Source of the DNA: Gemmatimonadota bacterium
GTDB lineage: Bacteria; Gemmatimonadota; Gemmatimonadetes; Longimicrobiales; Gaopeijiaceae
DNA length: 64,000 bases
Assembly (NCBI GenBank): GCA_041390125.1
Contig: JAWKQN010000003.1
Location: 351,790-415,789 of the forward strand
Direction of reading: 5' to 3'
The notes below the pieces were generated by a model that made no database searches, had not been told where the DNA came from, and was given only the letters and a program-made list of their open reading frames with translations. The position numbers and the translations under genes are program-made. Positions 1 through 8,505 of this stretch are shown here, piece by piece. Within the stretch, counting starts at the first letter, position 1. Every line of letters begins with the position of its first letter.

Positions 1-597
1 GATCCCGAAGACGTGCTGGCCCGCGCCCGCGCCCGCGGGGTGGAGCGCATCGCCATCACCGACCACAACGCGATCGACGTCGCCCTGGAGATGGCGGCGC
101 GCCATCCGGATCGCGTCATCCCCGGCGAGGAGGTCAAGACGGCGGAGGGAATCGACGTCATCGGCCTCTACCTGAGCGAGCTGATCCCCAAGGGGACACC
201 CGCGCGGGAGACGTGCGAGCGCATCCGGGCGCAGGGCGGGATCGCCTACCTCCCGCATCCGTTCGCACGCGGGAAGGGTGGCGGCGGTCAGCTGGTGGAG
301 CCGCTGGTGCCGTGGCTGGACGTGATCGAGGTGTTCAACGGTCGGCTCCGCCCGCCGGAGCTGAACGACCGGGCGGAGCAGGTGGCGGAGCGCCACCGAC
401 TCCTGCGTGGTGCAGGGTCGGACGCGCACACGCTCGGTGAGGTCGCGGCGTGTTGGGTCGAGGTGCCCGCACACCTCAACCGGCCCTCGGAGCTGCTTGA
501 CGCGCTGGCGCGCGCCGAACCCCACGGGGTCACGTCCCACCCGGTGGTGCACGTGGCGTCCACCTGGGCCAAGGTCCGCAAGGCGCTCCCGTTCTGA
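1..597 (+). CDS. PHP-domain metal-dependent phosphoesterase (5' partial)
   Basis: The reading frame is open through base 1 (codons for D-P-E-D precede the GTG at 13), so the N-terminus lies outside the window. The visible part has the PHP metal-binding signature TDHN at 58-69, a later LPHPF stretch, and GSDAH near 417-431 towards the C-terminus. Family knowledge: PHP proteins of this short type (TrpH/YciV, RNase AM-like) hydrolyse phosphoesters in nucleotides or RNA ends using two or three metals; the first HxH motif would be in the missing part. A DHH phosphoesterase follows 118 bp downstream, so the pair may act in nucleotide or oligonucleotide turnover, which is inference. The exact substrate cannot be read from the sequence. 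Confidence 0.8.
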   Translation, partial: DPEDVLARARARGVERIAITDHNAIDVALEMAARHPDRVIPGEEVKTAEGIDVIGLYLSELIPKGTPARETCERIRAQGGIAYLPHPFARGKGGGGQLVEPLVPWLDVIEVFNGRLRPPELNDRAEQVAERHRLLRGAGSDAHTLGEVAACWVEVPAHLNRPSELLDALARAEPHGVTSHPVVHVASTWAKVRKALPF

Positions 598-644
598 CGG
601 TCCCGTCCGCGGAACCCGGGAGCCCCGGACGGGGTCCTCAAGGC

Positions 645-669
645 GCAGAGCCCGCCCCTGGGGCTCTGC
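645..669 (+). terminator. Stem-loop between PHP and DHH genes
   Basis: A perfect 9-bp inverted repeat (arms 645-653 and 661-669, loop of 7) lies in the 118-bp gap after the PHP gene. There is no T-run after it, so it is a possible rather than a clear intrinsic terminator. Confidence 0.35.
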
Positions 670-715
670 CCGCAGGCAGCCACGACGTGCAGGGAGAGGG
701 GAGGGGTGGGATCCG

Positions 716-1765
716 GTGCCGTACCGGACTCCGTCGGAACGTCTTCCGGCGATCGAGCAGGTTCTCCACAGCGTGCGCAACGCGTCGCGCGTCGTGCTCA
801 CCACGCACGTCAATGCGGATGGGGACGGCGCGGGAGCGGAGGCGGCCGTGCTGCGCTGGGTGCGCGCACGGGGCGCCGAGTGCTGGATCATCAATCCCAC
901 GCGCTTCCCCGACACCTTCTCGTTCCTGTTGCCCGACTCCGGGGCCTTCCTGGACGCGGGTAGCGCACGGGCCACGGAGGTCGCCGCTTCGGCGGACCGC
1001 GTCATCGTCCTGGACACGGGAGAGGCGCCGCGCATCGGCCGGGTCAAGAGCATGACCGACCACGTGCCCAAGACCGTGGTGGATCACCACCTTCCCGGGG
1101 ACGCACCCATCACCGGGGTCGCACTGCGCGACGCCGGCGCCTGCGCCACGGGTGAGCTCGTGTACGACCTCCTCCTGGCGGACGGGGCCGACATCACCCG
1201 TCCCATCGCCGAGGCCGTCTACGTGGCGGTCATGACCGACACGGGCTCGTTCCGCTTCAGCAACGCCACACCGTCCGCGCACATCATCGCCGCCGAGCTG
1301 ATCGAACGGGGGGTCCACCCCGAGGAGATCTACGAGCGCGTGTACGGCACGTCGTCCCTGGATCGCTACCGGCTCCTTTCGTCCTCGCTGGCCGAGCTGG
1401 ACGTGGACGAGGACGCCGGGGTGGCCTGGATGACCGTGCCGGCCGAGGCCTTCGACACCTGGTCGGTCACGCCCGAGGACCTCGACGGCTTCGTGGACTA
1501 CCCGCGCTCGGTGCGTGGGGCCGAGATCGGTCTGCTGTTCCGGAGCACGGCGAGCGGCGACACCAAGATCTCGTTCCGCTCCCGCGGCCGGGTGGACGTC
1601 AACGCCCTGGCCCGGCAGTTCGGCGGGGGCGGGCACGCCAAGGCGTCGGGCGCGTTGGTGCGGGCGCCGGTGGAGGAGGTGCGCGATCAGGTCCTCGACG
1701 CCGCGCGGCGGGCCGTCCGGCGGGCACGCGGCGACCGGGGCGCGGCGGATACGCGAAAGTCGTAG
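716..1765 (+). CDS. DHH/DHHA1 phosphoesterase, NrnA-like
   Basis: The 349-residue protein has the DHH-family layout. Motif I is THVNADGDGAGAE near residues 23-35, motif III is VDHH at 122-125, followed by DTGSF, and the DHHA1 signature GGGGHAKASGA starts at about 303. NrnA-type enzymes degrade nanoRNA (oligoribonucleotides of 2-5 nt) and/or dephosphorylate pAp in the cytoplasm using Mn2+. The GTG start at 716 was chosen because a purine-rich Shine-Dalgarno tract (GAGAGGGGAGGGG) lies just upstream; the frame stays open further upstream but that part has no family similarity. The next gene starts 9 bp after the stop. Length matches the family. Confidence 0.88.
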   Translation: MPYRTPSERLPAIEQVLHSVRNASRVVLTTHVNADGDGAGAEAAVLRWVRARGAECWIINPTRFPDTFSFLLPDSGAFLDAGSARATEVAASADRVIVLDTGEAPRIGRVKSMTDHVPKTVVDHHLPGDAPITGVALRDAGACATGELVYDLLLADGADITRPIAEAVYVAVMTDTGSFRFSNATPSAHIIAAELIERGVHPEEIYERVYGTSSLDRYRLLSSSLAELDVDEDAGVAWMTVPAEAFDTWSVTPEDLDGFVDYPRSVRGAEIGLLFRSTASGDTKISFRSRGRVDVNALARQFGGGGHAKASGALVRAPVEEVRDQVLDAARRAVRRARGDRGAADTRKS

Positions 1766-1774
1766 ATTACCGGG

Positions 1775-2212
1775 ATGAGAGAGTCTGTCACGCCATCGTC
1801 CGATCCGGGCGTGCCGGAGGCGCTGCCCCGCACCCTGGTGACCCTCCGGGACCGCCTGGGTGCAGGGGTTCTCGACCGCCTCTGGATCTTCCCGCCGCTG
1901 ATCCGCGGGCGTCGGGAGCGGGGGCTGCTGGTCGCCACGCAGTTCACGGAGGGAGACGAGGACCGGCGCCTGCTGCTGACCGTCACCTACCAGGCCGAGC
2001 GCACCGGCAAGGGCCTCACGCTCGAGTCGCAGGTCATCGAGGAGGGCGTCTCGCCCGACGACCGCGTCCCGCACGTGATCGAAGGCGTCGTGTCCCGCTC
2101 GCAGCTGAACCTGGGCCCGCCCCGCGAGATCCTCCTGGAGGGGGACGAGGAGCGCTACCAGGAGCTGTTGTCGGAATACGACGCGCAGCTGTTCGAGGAG
2201 GTCGCTCCGTGA
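1775..2212 (+). CDS. Conserved-looking protein of unknown function upstream of fur
   Basis: This 145-residue soluble protein is not one I recognise. It has no signal peptide, membrane segment or cysteine cluster. The middle looks like a small beta-rich domain (RERGLLVATQF, then RLLLTVTYQAER) and the C-terminus is acidic with a likely helix (EERYQELLSEYDAQLFEE). It starts 9 bp after the DHH gene and its stop overlaps the GTG start of the Fur-family gene by 4 bp (GTGA), so the two are probably translationally coupled. A role linked to the regulator or to the phosphoesterase is possible but is only inference from position. Confidence 0.7.
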   Translation: MRESVTPSSDPGVPEALPRTLVTLRDRLGAGVLDRLWIFPPLIRGRRERGLLVATQFTEGDEDRRLLLTVTYQAERTGKGLTLESQVIEEGVSPDDRVPHVIEGVVSRSQLNLGPPREILLEGDEERYQELLSEYDAQLFEEVAP

Positions 2213-2709
2213 GCAACCCGGCCCGCGTCGCACCGTTCGTCCGCATCTTCAGCCGCTACCTGCGCGACCGGGGCCTGCCCGTCACCCAGCAGCGGGAGGC
2301 CATCGCACAGGTCATCTTCTCGTCCGAGGAGCACCTGTCGGTGGAGGAGATCGAGCGGCGGTTGCGGGACCGGGGCGAACGCATCGGCAAGGCCACCGTC
2401 TACCGCACGCTCGACCTGCTCGTGAAGAGCAAGCTGGTGGCCGAGCACGACTTCGGCGAAGGCTTCAAGCGCTACGAGCACCGGTTGTCGGCCGAGCCCG
2501 AGCACGAGCATCTCATCTGCCTCGGGTGTGGCGACGTGCAGGAGTTCCAGAGCCGCGAGCTCACCCGTATCGAACAGAGCCTGCAAGCCGAGTTCGGATT
2601 CCGGCCCACCCGGCACCGCCTCGAGATCTACGGCGTGTGCGCGGAGTGCCACCAGGCCGGGGTCGAGCTGCCCAACGAAGGACTCACCTGTCCGGTCGAC
2701 GCGCTCTGA
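2209..2709 (+). CDS. Fur-family metalloregulator
   Basis: The 166-residue protein has an N-terminal winged helix (TVYRTLDLL as recognition-helix region, about residues 64-72) and a C-terminal dimerisation domain with the metal-site stretch HEHLICLGCGDVQEF and a second CAEC pair; together the two CxxC motifs form the structural zinc site of Fur proteins. This fits a ferric-uptake-type transcriptional repressor; Zur or PerR cannot be excluded without alignment of the sensing residues. It begins at GTG overlapping the previous stop by 4 bp. A Fur-box-like palindrome before feoAB at 29271-29285 in the same window is a plausible target. The C-terminus carries an extra cysteine (LTCPVDAL), of unknown meaning. 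Confidence 0.88.
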   Translation: MSNPARVAPFVRIFSRYLRDRGLPVTQQREAIAQVIFSSEEHLSVEEIERRLRDRGERIGKATVYRTLDLLVKSKLVAEHDFGEGFKRYEHRLSAEPEHEHLICLGCGDVQEFQSRELTRIEQSLQAEFGFRPTRHRLEIYGVCAECHQAGVELPNEGLTCPVDAL

Positions 2710-2754
2710 AGCGTGCCCAACCGGCCCTCGCACACCCAGGATGGGAGAAGGAGC

Positions 2755-3684
2755 GTGACCGGGCCCTTCGGTGACGCACGTCTGCAGGATCTGCCGTTCG
2801 AGTTGCCCCACCGCTTCCTCGGCCTGGACGACGCGGCCGGCGACTTCGACGCCGCGGGCGCCGTCGTGCTGCCCGTACCGTACGAGTCGACCACGTCGTT
2901 CGGCGGGGGGACGCGGCGCGGGCCGCACGCGATCATCGAGGCGTCCCGGTACGTGGAGACCTACGACCAGGAGCTCGACTGCGAGCCGTGCGCGCTGGGC
3001 GTGCATACGCTGCCCGCGCTGGAGCTGACGCGCGCCGGCGCGGCGTCCGCGATGGAGGAGCTGGAGGAGGCCTACGGGCGCGTCCTCGAGGCGGTGGGCT
3101 CGCGCTTCCTGCTGATGCTGGGGGGCGAGCACTCCATCTCCGCCCCGGCCATCCGGGCGGTGGCCCGCGCAGCGGGGCAGCGCATCCAGGTGCTGCAGTT
3201 CGACGCCCACGCCGACCTGCGTGCGGAGTACGAGGGATCGCCCGCCAGCCACGCCTCCGCCATGGCGCGCGTGCTGGATCACGCCGACGTGCTGGCCGTG
3301 GGCATCCGTGGCGTCAGCACGGAGGAGATCGAGGTCAGCCGTGCCCATGCCGGCTCGCACCTGATCTTCGCCGACGACATGTGGCAGGACGACACCTGGA
3401 TGGACCGGGCGCTCGAGCGGCTCGGGGATCCGGTCTACATCACCTTCGACGTGGATTACTTCGACCCGGCGCTCGTGCCGTCCACCGGCACACCCGAGCC
3501 CGGGGGCGGCGACTGGTACCGCACGCTGCACTTCCTGCGGCGCGTGTTCCAGGAGCGCACGGTGCTGGCCGCCGACATCGTGGAGCTGGCGCCCATCCCG
3601 GGCCTGCACGCGCCCGACTTCCTGGTCGCGAAGCTCGCCTACAAGTTCCTGGCCTACCGCTACGAGCGGGTGCGGGGCGGCTGA
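2755..3684 (+). CDS. speB: Agmatinase / ureohydrolase
   Basis: The 309-residue protein is a member of the arginase/agmatinase family, which uses two Mn2+ ions to release urea. Metal ligands are visible in order: GGEHS (H126), FDAHAD (D150, H152, D154) and TFDVDYFDP (D232, D234). The SHASAMAR stretch after the second motif is the usual agmatinase-type region, which favours agmatine as substrate, giving putrescine. I chose GTG 2755 because GGAGAAGGAG lies directly upstream; a GTG at 2713 would add 14 unmatched residues. A biosynthetic arginine decarboxylase on the minus strand (29351-31351) would supply agmatine, so the window encodes a complete arginine-to-putrescine route. Confidence 0.88.
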   Translation: MTGPFGDARLQDLPFELPHRFLGLDDAAGDFDAAGAVVLPVPYESTTSFGGGTRRGPHAIIEASRYVETYDQELDCEPCALGVHTLPALELTRAGAASAMEELEEAYGRVLEAVGSRFLLMLGGEHSISAPAIRAVARAAGQRIQVLQFDAHADLRAEYEGSPASHASAMARVLDHADVLAVGIRGVSTEEIEVSRAHAGSHLIFADDMWQDDTWMDRALERLGDPVYITFDVDYFDPALVPSTGTPEPGGGDWYRTLHFLRRVFQERTVLAADIVELAPIPGLHAPDFLVAKLAYKFLAYRYERVRGG

Positions 3685-3733
3685 CGCCGCCCGCGCTCCC
3701 CGCCGCCCCCGACCCAGGGAGGGCACACGGCCG

Positions 3734-5272
3734 ATGACGACCGAGTCCGCGCCCGACCCGAACGGCTTCGAGGCCGAGCGGTCTCCGTCGGTGCTCATGG
3801 GGGCACCCGGCGAGGCCATCCGGCGGGCCATGGAGCGGGCCACGGGCGCGCGACTCACGCTCGGGAACCGCGTCTCGCTGCAGTTCGATGGCCCGCTCAC
3901 GTTCGACCTGTGGCTGGAGGCCATCCACAAGGCGCGCTCGTTCATCCACTTCGAGAACTACATCCTGCGCAACGATCCCGTGGGCCGACGCTTCCGCGAC
4001 GCGCTCATCGAGCGGGCCGAGGCCGGGGTCGAGGTACGGGTGCTCTACGATTGGATGGGCTGCTGGGCCACGCCCCGACGCTACTGGCGCCCGTTCCACA
4101 AGGCCGGCGTGGAGGTGCGCGCATACAACCCGCCGTCCTTCGGCGACCCGTTCGGGCTGCTGCAGCGCGATCACCGCAAGCTCGTGTGCGTGGACGGCGA
4201 GGTCGCATTCATCGGTGGCTTTTGCGTGGGTCAGGAGTGGGCGGGGTCGGAGCTGGAGCCACCCTGGCGGGACACCGGCGTGGAGATGCGCGGACCGGCG
4301 GCCGCCGTCGCGGCCGGCGCCTTCGAGCAGATCTGGGCCCTGATGGGCGAGCCGGTGCCCGAACGCCTGATGCGCGACCCGGCGCTGGTGCCCCACGTGG
4401 GCGACACGCCGGTCTGGTTGATCGAAGGCGTTCCCTGGCGGACGCGCGTGTATCGCGCGGTGCAGCTCATCGCCGCCACGGCGCGCGAGCGCATCTGGAT
4501 CACCGACCCCTACTTCGTGACGCCGCGCCCGGTGGCGGAAGGCCTGATGGCCGCCGCGCGCGACGGCGTGGACGTGCGCGTGCTGGTGCCGGCCCACAAC
4601 AACTGGCCCTGGGTGGGCTCGCTCGTGCGCTCCGGCTACCGGACCCTCCTGGAGTCCGGCGTGCGCATCTTCGAGTGGCAGGGGCCCATGATCCACGCCA
4701 AGACGGCCGTCGCCGACGGGATCTGGTGCCGCGTGGGGTCGAGCAACCTGAACGCCGCCAGCCTGCTCGGGAACTGGGAGATCGACGCCGGCATCCTGGA
4801 CGCGGACCTGGCGCGCGCGCTGGAGGCCCTCTTCCTGGCCGACCTGGCCAGCGCGGTGGAGATCGTGCTCCCGCGGCGGCGGGAGCCGACCACGCATCAC
4901 CCCTCCGCCGAGCGGGCGCTGCAGCCGCGCACGTCCACGCTGGAGCCGCTCGACTTCCAGGACCGCCTGGACCGCTGGCGGCGCTCGGGCCCGGGCCAGG
5001 CGGGGACGGGGCTCGCGAGCCTGGTGCGCGCGGGCTCGGCCACGCTGGACGCGATCGCCGGCCGCCGCACATTGGATCGCGAGAACCGCACCGTGCTCAT
5101 GACCACGGCGGCGGCGCTCGTCGTATTGGCCATCCTGGCCGCGCTGGCCCCGCATATCGCGGGGTGGGTGGTCGCGGCCCTGCTGGGTTGGGTCGGGGTG
5201 ACGACGGGCCTGCGCGCGCTGCTGCAGGCCCGGCGTGCGCGCCGGGAGATCCTGGAGGACGTACGCGAGTGA
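3734..5272 (+). CDS. Phospholipase D-like / cardiolipin synthase-type protein
   Basis: The 512-residue protein contains two HKD motifs: HRKLVCVD at about 147 and HAKTAVAD at about 321, followed by GSSNLN, so both halves of a PLD active site are intact. It lacks the two N-terminal membrane helices of classical ClsA and instead ends with a hydrophobic hairpin at about 454-473 and 477-496, which should anchor it in the inner membrane. Cardiolipin synthases of the ClsB type join phosphatidylglycerol with another phospholipid; that activity is likely but other phosphatidyl transfers are possible. The start is ATG with a GGGAGGG tract upstream. The stop overlaps the CcdA start by 4 bp. Confidence 0.82.
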   Translation: MTTESAPDPNGFEAERSPSVLMGAPGEAIRRAMERATGARLTLGNRVSLQFDGPLTFDLWLEAIHKARSFIHFENYILRNDPVGRRFRDALIERAEAGVEVRVLYDWMGCWATPRRYWRPFHKAGVEVRAYNPPSFGDPFGLLQRDHRKLVCVDGEVAFIGGFCVGQEWAGSELEPPWRDTGVEMRGPAAAVAAGAFEQIWALMGEPVPERLMRDPALVPHVGDTPVWLIEGVPWRTRVYRAVQLIAATARERIWITDPYFVTPRPVAEGLMAAARDGVDVRVLVPAHNNWPWVGSLVRSGYRTLLESGVRIFEWQGPMIHAKTAVADGIWCRVGSSNLNAASLLGNWEIDAGILDADLARALEALFLADLASAVEIVLPRRREPTTHHPSAERALQPRTSTLEPLDFQDRLDRWRRSGPGQAGTGLASLVRAGSATLDAIAGRRTLDRENRTVLMTTAAALVVLAILAALAPHIAGWVVAALLGWVGVTTGLRALLQARRARREILEDVRE

Positions 5273-5997
5273 ACGAATCCGTCGGCGTGTTGGTGGCCTT
5301 CAGCGCGGGGATCCTGAGCTTCCTGTCGCCGTGCGTGCTGCCGCTGGTCCCGAGCTACCTGTCCTTCGTGACCGGGATGAGCCTGGAGGACCTGAAGGAG
5401 GGCGTGGACCGCCGGGCCACGCTCCTGCACTCCCTGCTCTTCGTGGCCGGCTTCACGCTCGTGTTCGTGCTGCTCGGGGCCAGCGCCTCGTTCCTGGGCC
5501 AGTTCTTCCGGGCCTACGAGGTGTGGGTGGCGCGGCTGGGTGGGGTGCTGCTCGTCGTGCTGGGGCTGCACCTCATGGGGATCTTCCGTCTCACCCCGCT
5601 CCTGCGCGAGAAGCGCCTGCACCTCGCGGAGCGCCCGGCTGGTGTGCTGGGCACGTTGGGCGTGGGCGCCGCGTTCGGGGCGGGCTGGACGCCCTGCATC
5701 GGGCCGGTCCTGGGGGGTGTGCTCACGCTGGCCGGGACGTCCGAGACGTTCTGGTCCGGGGTGGGGCTCCTGTTCGTGTACTCGGCGGGGCTGGCCGTCC
5801 CGTTCCTGCTGTCCGCCCTCGCGCTCGACCGCTTCCTCCAGGGCTTCCGCCGCTTCCGCGGCGTGCTGTCCTGGGTGGAGCGGCTGTCGGGCGCGCTCCT
5901 GGTGGTGCTGGGACTGCTTCTCCTCACGGGGACCTTCAGCGTCCTGTCCAACTACCTGGTGCGCCTCACGCCCGGGTGGTTGCTGGACCGGATCTGA
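5269..5997 (+). CDS. ccdA: CcdA-type cytochrome c biogenesis / thiol-disulfide membrane protein
   Basis: The 242-residue protein has six predicted membrane helices and the two cysteine signatures of the family: SPCVLP near residue 17-22 and GWTPCIGP with C143. CcdA moves reducing equivalents from cytoplasmic thioredoxin across the inner membrane to periplasmic partners for cytochrome c maturation or disulfide exchange. The GTG start overlaps the stop of the phospholipase gene (GTGA), indicating translational coupling. No thioredoxin-like or ResA-like partner is adjacent, so the partner must be elsewhere. Confidence 0.88.
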   Translation: MNESVGVLVAFSAGILSFLSPCVLPLVPSYLSFVTGMSLEDLKEGVDRRATLLHSLLFVAGFTLVFVLLGASASFLGQFFRAYEVWVARLGGVLLVVLGLHLMGIFRLTPLLREKRLHLAERPAGVLGTLGVGAAFGAGWTPCIGPVLGGVLTLAGTSETFWSGVGLLFVYSAGLAVPFLLSALALDRFLQGFRRFRGVLSWVERLSGALLVVLGLLLLTGTFSVLSNYLVRLTPGWLLDRI

Positions 5998-6008
5998 GCC
6001 GACCGCCC

Positions 6009-6608
6009 GTGCAGGTCCAGACCTGTGCGCGCGCCGAGCGCGAGGCGGTGGTGGACACGCTGGTCTCCGCGTTCCGCGGCTATCCCGTGATGCGCTTCGT
6101 GTTGGGGGAGCGCGCCGACGACGCGTCCGACGCGCACCTGCGCGCGCTGGTCGGCTACTACGTGGACCGGCGCTTCCTCCAGGGGTGGCCGGTGCTGGCG
6201 CTGCGCGGTCCCGAGTCCATGCGCGCCGCCATCCTGGTGAGCGAGCCCGGTCCCTGGGACGAGGCCATCGCGCGCCGGGAGCTCGCCGCGCTGCGCGCCC
6301 TGATCGGCAACGCGGCGTTCGAGCGCATGCAGCGCTTCGAGGCGGCCAGCGATGCGAACGAGCCCGCCTCCCACCACCTCTTCGTGGGCATGGTGGGGGT
6401 GCGCCCGGAGTGGCAGGGACGGGGGTACGGCCTCGCCCTGCTGGACCACGTGCGGGAGCTGGCGCGCGCGGGCGGATACGACGGCGTGTGCCTGAGCACG
6501 GAGGATCCGGACAACCTGGCCTTCTATGCCCGGGCGGGTTTCGCCGTGGTCTCCGAGGCGCGCGTGGACACGCTCACCACGTGGTGCCTGTACCGGGACG
6601 CCCGCTGA
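6009..6608 (+). CDS. GNAT-family N-acetyltransferase
   Basis: The 199-residue protein has the GNAT acetyl-CoA binding signature VRPEWQGRGYGLALL (Q-x-x-G-x-G pattern) in the second half and a typical C-terminal strand pair (FYARAGFAVV). An N-terminal region with AFRGYPVMRFVL resembles the larger GNAT subgroup that includes many uncharacterised members. The acceptor is unknown. The GTG start lies 11 bp after the ccdA stop; its Shine-Dalgarno sequence is weak, so expression probably depends on coupling. It is the last gene of the leading plus-strand run and converges with the ABC exporter. Confidence 0.8.
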   Translation: MQVQTCARAEREAVVDTLVSAFRGYPVMRFVLGERADDASDAHLRALVGYYVDRRFLQGWPVLALRGPESMRAAILVSEPGPWDEAIARRELAALRALIGNAAFERMQRFEAASDANEPASHHLFVGMVGVRPEWQGRGYGLALLDHVRELARAGGYDGVCLSTEDPDNLAFYARAGFAVVSEARVDTLTTWCLYRDAR

Positions 6609-6632
6609 CGGCGCAGCCCGTCGGTCGCCCGG

Positions 6633-8402
6633 TCAGCCTGCGCGCGCCAACCCCGGATCCAGGTCCTCCTCCAGGAGCTGGCGTCGGTGCAGGCGCGCGT
6701 ACGTGCCGCCCCGCGCGAGCAGGTCCGCGTGGGCACCGCGCTCCACGATCCGCCCGTCGTCCAGGACCAGGATCAGGTCCGCGTCCATCACCGCCGAGAC
6801 CCGGTGGGAGATGATGAAGGAGATGCGGCCGGCCAGCACGTCCTTGAGGTCGGTGAGGATGCGCGCCTCCGTGTGCGTGTCCACGGCGCTCAGCGCGTCG
6901 TCGAGCACGAGGATGCGCGGATCGCGCGCCAGCGCGCGTGCGAGCGTGGCCCGCTGCTTCTGTCCGCCCGAGAGGTTGATGCCGCGCTCGCCCAGCGCGG
7001 TGTCGTAGCCGCGCGGGAAGTCGCGCACGGTCTCGTCCAGCTGCGCCACGCGCGCCGCGTCCTCCACGCGCGCCTCCGTGTCGGGCTGCCCGGCGTCCAG
7101 GCCCAGCGCCAGGTTGGCCCGGATGGACGTCGAGAACAGGAAGGCGTCCTGGGGCACGAAGCCGATCGCGTGTCGTAGCGCGTGCAGGTCGTAGCGCGGC
7201 AGCGGGATGCCGTTCAGCAGGATCTCCCCGTCCGTGGGGTCGTAGAGCCGGGGCAGCAGCGACACCAGCGTGCTCTTCCCGGAGCCCGTGGGGCCCACCA
7301 CCGCGACGCGCATGCCGGGCTCGACGCGGAAGCTCACGTCGTCCAGCACGACCCGCTCGGTGTCGGGATAGCGGAAGCCCACGCCCCGGAACTCGAGCGT
7401 GAGCGGGCCGTCGGGCAGGGGGACGGCGTCGGCCGCGGTGTCGATGGCGGGGTGCAGGGCCAGGATGCGGTTCAGGCGCCCCATGGAGGCCGCGCCGCGC
7501 TGGAACAGGTTGACGACCCACCCGAGCGCGATCAGCGGCCAGGTCAGCATGCCCAGGTACGTCACGAAGGCGACGAAGTCCCCGATGGTGATCCGGCCGG
7601 CGATGATCTCCAGGCCGCCCACCCACAGGACGATCACGATGCCGCCGCCGGCGAGCAGCGAGAGCAGGGGGTGGAACAACCCCGAGGCGCGCACCAGGTC
7701 GACGTTGCGTTGCATGTACTCGCGGTTGAGCTCGCCGAAGCGGGCACGCTGCGCATCCTCCTGTACGTAGGCGCGCACGATGCGCACCCCGGTCAGGTTC
7801 TCCTGCACCATGGTGGAGAGCGTGGAGAGCTGCTCCTGGATCTGCTCGTAGCGGCGGTGGATGATCCGTCCGAAAAAGAGGACAGAGACGGGGAGCAGCA
7901 CCATGGGCACCAGAGCCCAGGCGGTGAGCCGGGGACTGATCCACAGCATGAGCGTCAGGCCGAAGGCGAAGCCCACGATCGTGTTGACGGCGTACATGAT
8001 GGCGGGCCCCACCGCCATGCGGACGGCGGACGTATCCTGCGCCGCCCGCGTCATCAGGTCCCCGGTCCGGTACTTGCCGAAGAAGGAGGCGTCGAGGCGC
8101 TGGAGATGCGCGAAGAGGTCGTCGCGCAGATCGCACTCCATGCGGCGGCTGACGCCGTTCAGCAGCTCGCGCATGCCGTAGCGGGCCGCACCGCCCAGGA
8201 GGGCGGCGAGGACCAGCAGACCGGCGAGGCGCAGCAGATCGGCCGGCGTGGTGCCGGAATCGCCCAGCGCATCGACGGCGAGCTTGACCAGCCAGGGCTG
8301 CACGGTCTGGAAGACGTTCGCCAGCACGACCAGGAAGAGCCCCAGGGCCATGCCGCGCCGGTAGGGACGGAAGTAGGGGAGGACGGCGCGGAGGTGGCTC
8401 AT
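6633..8402 (-). CDS. ABC exporter, fused permease and ATPase (MsbA/MdlB type)
   Basis: The 589-residue half-transporter has a six-helix transmembrane domain (about residues 15-310) and an ATPase domain (about 335-575). Visible motifs are Walker A GPTGSGKST, the signature LSGGQKQR, Walker B ILVLDDALSAVD and the switch histidine in ISHRVSA. Such proteins work as homo- or heterodimers exporting lipids, peptides or drugs across the inner membrane; substrate cannot be predicted. The ATG at 8402 starts at the beginning of the membrane domain; the frame upstream is open but unlike the family. The neighbour on the other side is divergent and begins 103 bp away. Confidence 0.9.
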   Translation of the reverse strand: MSHLRAVLPYFRPYRRGMALGLFLVVLANVFQTVQPWLVKLAVDALGDSGTTPADLLRLAGLLVLAALLGGAARYGMRELLNGVSRRMECDLRDDLFAHLQRLDASFFGKYRTGDLMTRAAQDTSAVRMAVGPAIMYAVNTIVGFAFGLTLMLWISPRLTAWALVPMVLLPVSVLFFGRIIHRRYEQIQEQLSTLSTMVQENLTGVRIVRAYVQEDAQRARFGELNREYMQRNVDLVRASGLFHPLLSLLAGGGIVIVLWVGGLEIIAGRITIGDFVAFVTYLGMLTWPLIALGWVVNLFQRGAASMGRLNRILALHPAIDTAADAVPLPDGPLTLEFRGVGFRYPDTERVVLDDVSFRVEPGMRVAVVGPTGSGKSTLVSLLPRLYDPTDGEILLNGIPLPRYDLHALRHAIGFVPQDAFLFSTSIRANLALGLDAGQPDTEARVEDAARVAQLDETVRDFPRGYDTALGERGINLSGGQKQRATLARALARDPRILVLDDALSAVDTHTEARILTDLKDVLAGRISFIISHRVSAVMDADLILVLDDGRIVERGAHADLLARGGTYARLHRRQLLEEDLDPGLARAG

Positions 8403-8505
8403 GGAGAGGGCAGCGGGTGTATCCGGGAGAGGGCGTGGATGCGTCGACCCGGCGGAGACGAACAGGTTCCCGGGACGGATCCGGGGTTCAACGGAGGCAA
8501 GGACG

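Noticed and set aside
638..2233. Long minus-strand open frame opposite the DHH and unknown genes
   Set aside because: High GC leaves antisense frames open; the protein is low-complexity and the plus strand holds recognisable domains.
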